This document shows, piece by piece, positions 62,646-64,000 of a DNA stretch of 64,000 bases. A model generated the notes under the pieces. That model made no database searches. It saw only the letters and a program-made list of their open reading frames with translations, and was not told the origin of the DNA. Location: contig LR778114.1 in assembly GCA_902809825.1 (NCBI GenBank), forward strand, positions 1,612,001 to 1,676,000, written 5' to 3'. Both the position numbers and the translations under genes were made by a program. Position 1 is the stretch's first letter; each line of letters begins with the position of its first letter. The stretch is from Candidatus Hydrogenisulfobacillus filiaventi (lineage in GTDB: Bacteria > Bacillota > Sulfobacillia > Sulfobacillales > R501).

Positions 62646-62675
62646 ATCATCGCCCAGCCGACGCCGGGGCGTCAA
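62646..62675 (-). promoter_or_regulatory. Probable promoter of leuC-leuD
   Basis: Minus strand: TTGACG (62670-62675), 18-base spacer, GATGAT (62646-62651). The leader to the GTG is about 65 bases, too short for a T-box. Confidence 0.5.
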
Positions 62676-62737
62676 TCGGGCCCGGGCGGCCGGCCCCGCC
62701 GCCCTCATGGTAACAAGGCGGCTATTATTCGTCTAAG

Positions 62738-62750
62738 ATATTGCTGATAT
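62738..62750 (+). promoter_or_regulatory. Candidate LysR-type operator between leuC and the lysR gene
   Basis: ATATTGCTGATAT is an ATA-N7-TAT dyad. It is embedded in a direct repeat GATATTG (62737-62743 and 62746-62752) and sits 35-47 bases before the regulator's ATG, the usual place for an autoregulatory LysR site. It is an AT-rich island in a GC-rich region. Confidence 0.45.
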
Positions 62751-62784
62751 TGAAGGCATAGCCTCTACCTATGGGAGCCGTGCC

Positions 62785-63693
62785 ATGGAACTACGGACGC
62801 TGCGGTATGCTCTGGAGGTGGCCCGGCAGGCGAGCTTCACCGGCGCCGCCCGTGCCCTGCATATTGCCCAGCCCTCGCTCAGCCAGCAGATTGCACGCCT
62901 GGAGGAGGAGCTGGGGATGCCGCTCTTCTACCGCCGGGCTTCGGGTGTGGAGCCCACCCCCGACGGCCGCCGCTTCCTGGAGCAGGCGGAGCGGATCGTG
63001 CGCCTGGAGGAGGACCTGGTGCGGGAGATGCGGGAGCGCCGCGAAGGCATCGGGCCGGAACTGGTGGTGGGGGCCCCGGCCATCACCGGCGAGCACGTGC
63101 TACCGCCGGTGCTGGGCCGCTTTCAGAGCTTGTACCCCCGCACCCGCGTGCGCCTGGTGGAGGACTCCCCCCATGCCCTGGAGGCGCTGACCGCGCGAGG
63201 CCTGACCGACCTCTCCATCCTGCCGCTGCCGGTCGAGGATACCCGCCTCGCCATCCGGCCCCTGTTCACCGAACCCATCCTGCTGGCGCTGCCGCCGCAG
63301 CCGGCGGCCTGGATACCGGCGGGCATCCTGCCCCCGGCCGGAAGCCGGGTGGGGCTGGCGGCGGTGGCAGGAGCCCCCTTCATCCTGCTCAAGCCGGGTT
63401 ACGGGTTCCGGCAGACGGTGCTGGAGCTGTGCGCCGCCGCCGGCTTTCAGCCCCGGGTGGTGTACGAGACCAGTAGCATCGAAATGGCGCAGTCCTTGGT
63501 GGCCCATGGCCTAGGCGTCACCCTGGTGCCGGCCATGGTCCGCCGGCGGGGCTCCGGAACCCGGCCCCACTACCGGCGCCTGCAGGAGCTGCCGACGCGC
63601 ACCCTGGCCCTGGTCTGGGCCCGCGACCGCTACCTGAGCCTGGCGGCGCGGGCGTTCCTGCAGCTGCTGCCACAGGCCGGCGCCACCGGTTAA
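62785..63693 (+). CDS. LysR-family transcriptional regulator
   Basis: A 302-residue LysR protein. The winged helix-turn-helix fills residues 1-60 (LRTLRYALEVARQASFTGAA, then LHIAQPSLSQQIARLEEELG), and the periplasmic-binding-like effector domain runs from about 90 to 295. It is close to the CynR/CysL type in pattern, but the effector is not predictable. It is divergent from leuC-leuD, so control of these genes is possible, and convergent with a solute-binding protein gene. The ATG at 62785 lacks a strong ribosome-binding site. Confidence 0.9.
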   Translation: MELRTLRYALEVARQASFTGAARALHIAQPSLSQQIARLEEELGMPLFYRRASGVEPTPDGRRFLEQAERIVRLEEDLVREMRERREGIGPELVVGAPAITGEHVLPPVLGRFQSLYPRTRVRLVEDSPHALEALTARGLTDLSILPLPVEDTRLAIRPLFTEPILLALPPQPAAWIPAGILPPAGSRVGLAAVAGAPFILLKPGYGFRQTVLELCAAAGFQPRVVYETSSIEMAQSLVAHGLGVTLVPAMVRRRGSGTRPHYRRLQELPTRTLALVWARDRYLSLAARAFLQLLPQAGATG

Positions 63694-64000
63694 AGGGCGT
63701 CGGGGGCACCGTCCAACGCCTGAAAGCCGTAGCGCCGGTAGACATCCTGCCCCTCCGGCCCGGTCAGGTAGTCCAGGAAGGCACGGGCCGCCGCCGCATG
63801 CGGCGCCCGGCTGCAGACAGCCGCCCAGTAGCGGCCGGAGGGATTGGCCTCCGCCGGCAGGGGGACCGGCTCCACCGCCCGCCCGGTGGTCACCGCCCAG
63901 CGGGCCTCGCTGAGCCAGACCGGACCCACGTGGGCTTCGCCGGCCTCCAGCCAGGCCACCGTCTGGCGGTGATGCACGGTGGTGACCCGGGTACTGCCGG
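63690..64000 (-). CDS. Solute-binding protein, C-terminal part (ModA/TupA-like), runs off the window
   Basis: Only the last about 100 codons are visible; the gene starts beyond base 64000. The segment STRVTTVHHRQTVAWLEAGE, then HVGPVWLSEARWAV, the proline-rich strand VEPVPLPAEANPSGRYWAAV, and the ending FLDYLTGPEGQDVYRRYGF are typical of the C-terminal lobe of molybdate/tungstate-type periplasmic binding proteins. The substrate cannot be determined without the N-terminal half. It overlaps the end of the lysR gene by four bases. The closeness to moaC-moaB is not meaningful at 28 kb. Confidence 0.65.
   Translation of the reverse strand, partial: GSTRVTTVHHRQTVAWLEAGEAHVGPVWLSEARWAVTTGRAVEPVPLPAEANPSGRYWAAVCSRAPHAAAARAFLDYLTGPEGQDVYRRYGFQALDGAPDAL

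Overview
This window looks like the chromosome of a very GC-rich (I estimate near 70 %) spore-lineage Firmicute of the Sulfobacillus / Thermaerobacter / Symbiobacterium kind. The evidence is a GlnR-type regulator, a CIRCE operator, a B. subtilis-like pur operon (purB-C-S-Q-L-F-M-N-H-D), the Gram-positive order pcrA-ligA ... gatCAB-rlmD, the order acpS-nnr-alr-mazEF, a GerD-like lipoprotein, and a rubrerythrin of the short sulerythrin type known from thermoacidophiles. The species assignment is an inference. Almost all genes are on the minus strand. Both window edges cut genes. I see no rRNA, tRNA, CRISPR array or insertion sequence.

Layout. 1-2.1 kb: a type IV secretion module on the minus strand (VirB2-like pilin, VirB6-like membrane protein, a frameshifted PrgI-like gene, a TraC-like protein, and the start of a VirB4-like ATPase). 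2.2-4.3 kb: a hotdog thioesterase and a plus-strand amino-acid permease. 4.2-16.2 kb: pcrA, ligA, two oligopeptide-ABC ATPases, gatCAB and rlmD, preceded by a yerC-like repressor and a GerD-like lipoprotein. 16.3-31.7 kb: purine genes. A glnR-like gene, hpt, guaA and a DUF763 gene come first, then a PurBox-like pair and the ten-gene IMP operon ending in purD. 31.7-35.1 kb: an HTH/coiled-coil protein, plsY, and groES-groEL under a CIRCE. 35.1-41.1 kb: moaC-moaB, murA, guaB, murC and a gamma-carbonic anhydrase. 41.1-45.4 kb: tsaD, a lone plus-strand membrane gene, then rimI, tsaB, tsaE and thiL (t6A tRNA modification). 45.5-50 kb: a hydrolase, a type-4 uracil-DNA glycosylase, and an oxidative-stress cluster of sulerythrin, an Fe-S oxidoreductase, DUF3501 and a PerR-like regulator. 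50-56 kb: amidohydrolase, class-I amidotransferase, the mazEF toxin-antitoxin pair, alr, nnr and acpS. 56-58.6 kb: two plus-strand cytochrome c lipoproteins and a secreted protein of unknown function. 58.7-64 kb: a Prx6-type peroxiredoxin with a PerR-box-like site, formiminotransferase, leuD-leuC, a divergent LysR regulator, and the end of a solute-binding protein.

The genes form several working units: de novo and salvage purine synthesis with GMP formation (guaA, guaB), a possible DNA or protein export channel, peroxide defence, cell-wall precursor supply (murA, murC, alr), and t6A synthesis. The items most worth a second look are the type IV secretion module with its broken prgI, the tsaD gene that has no ATG/GTG/TTG start, the sulerythrin/Fe-S/DUF3501/PerR cluster, the PurBox next to DUF763, and the modular cytochromes.
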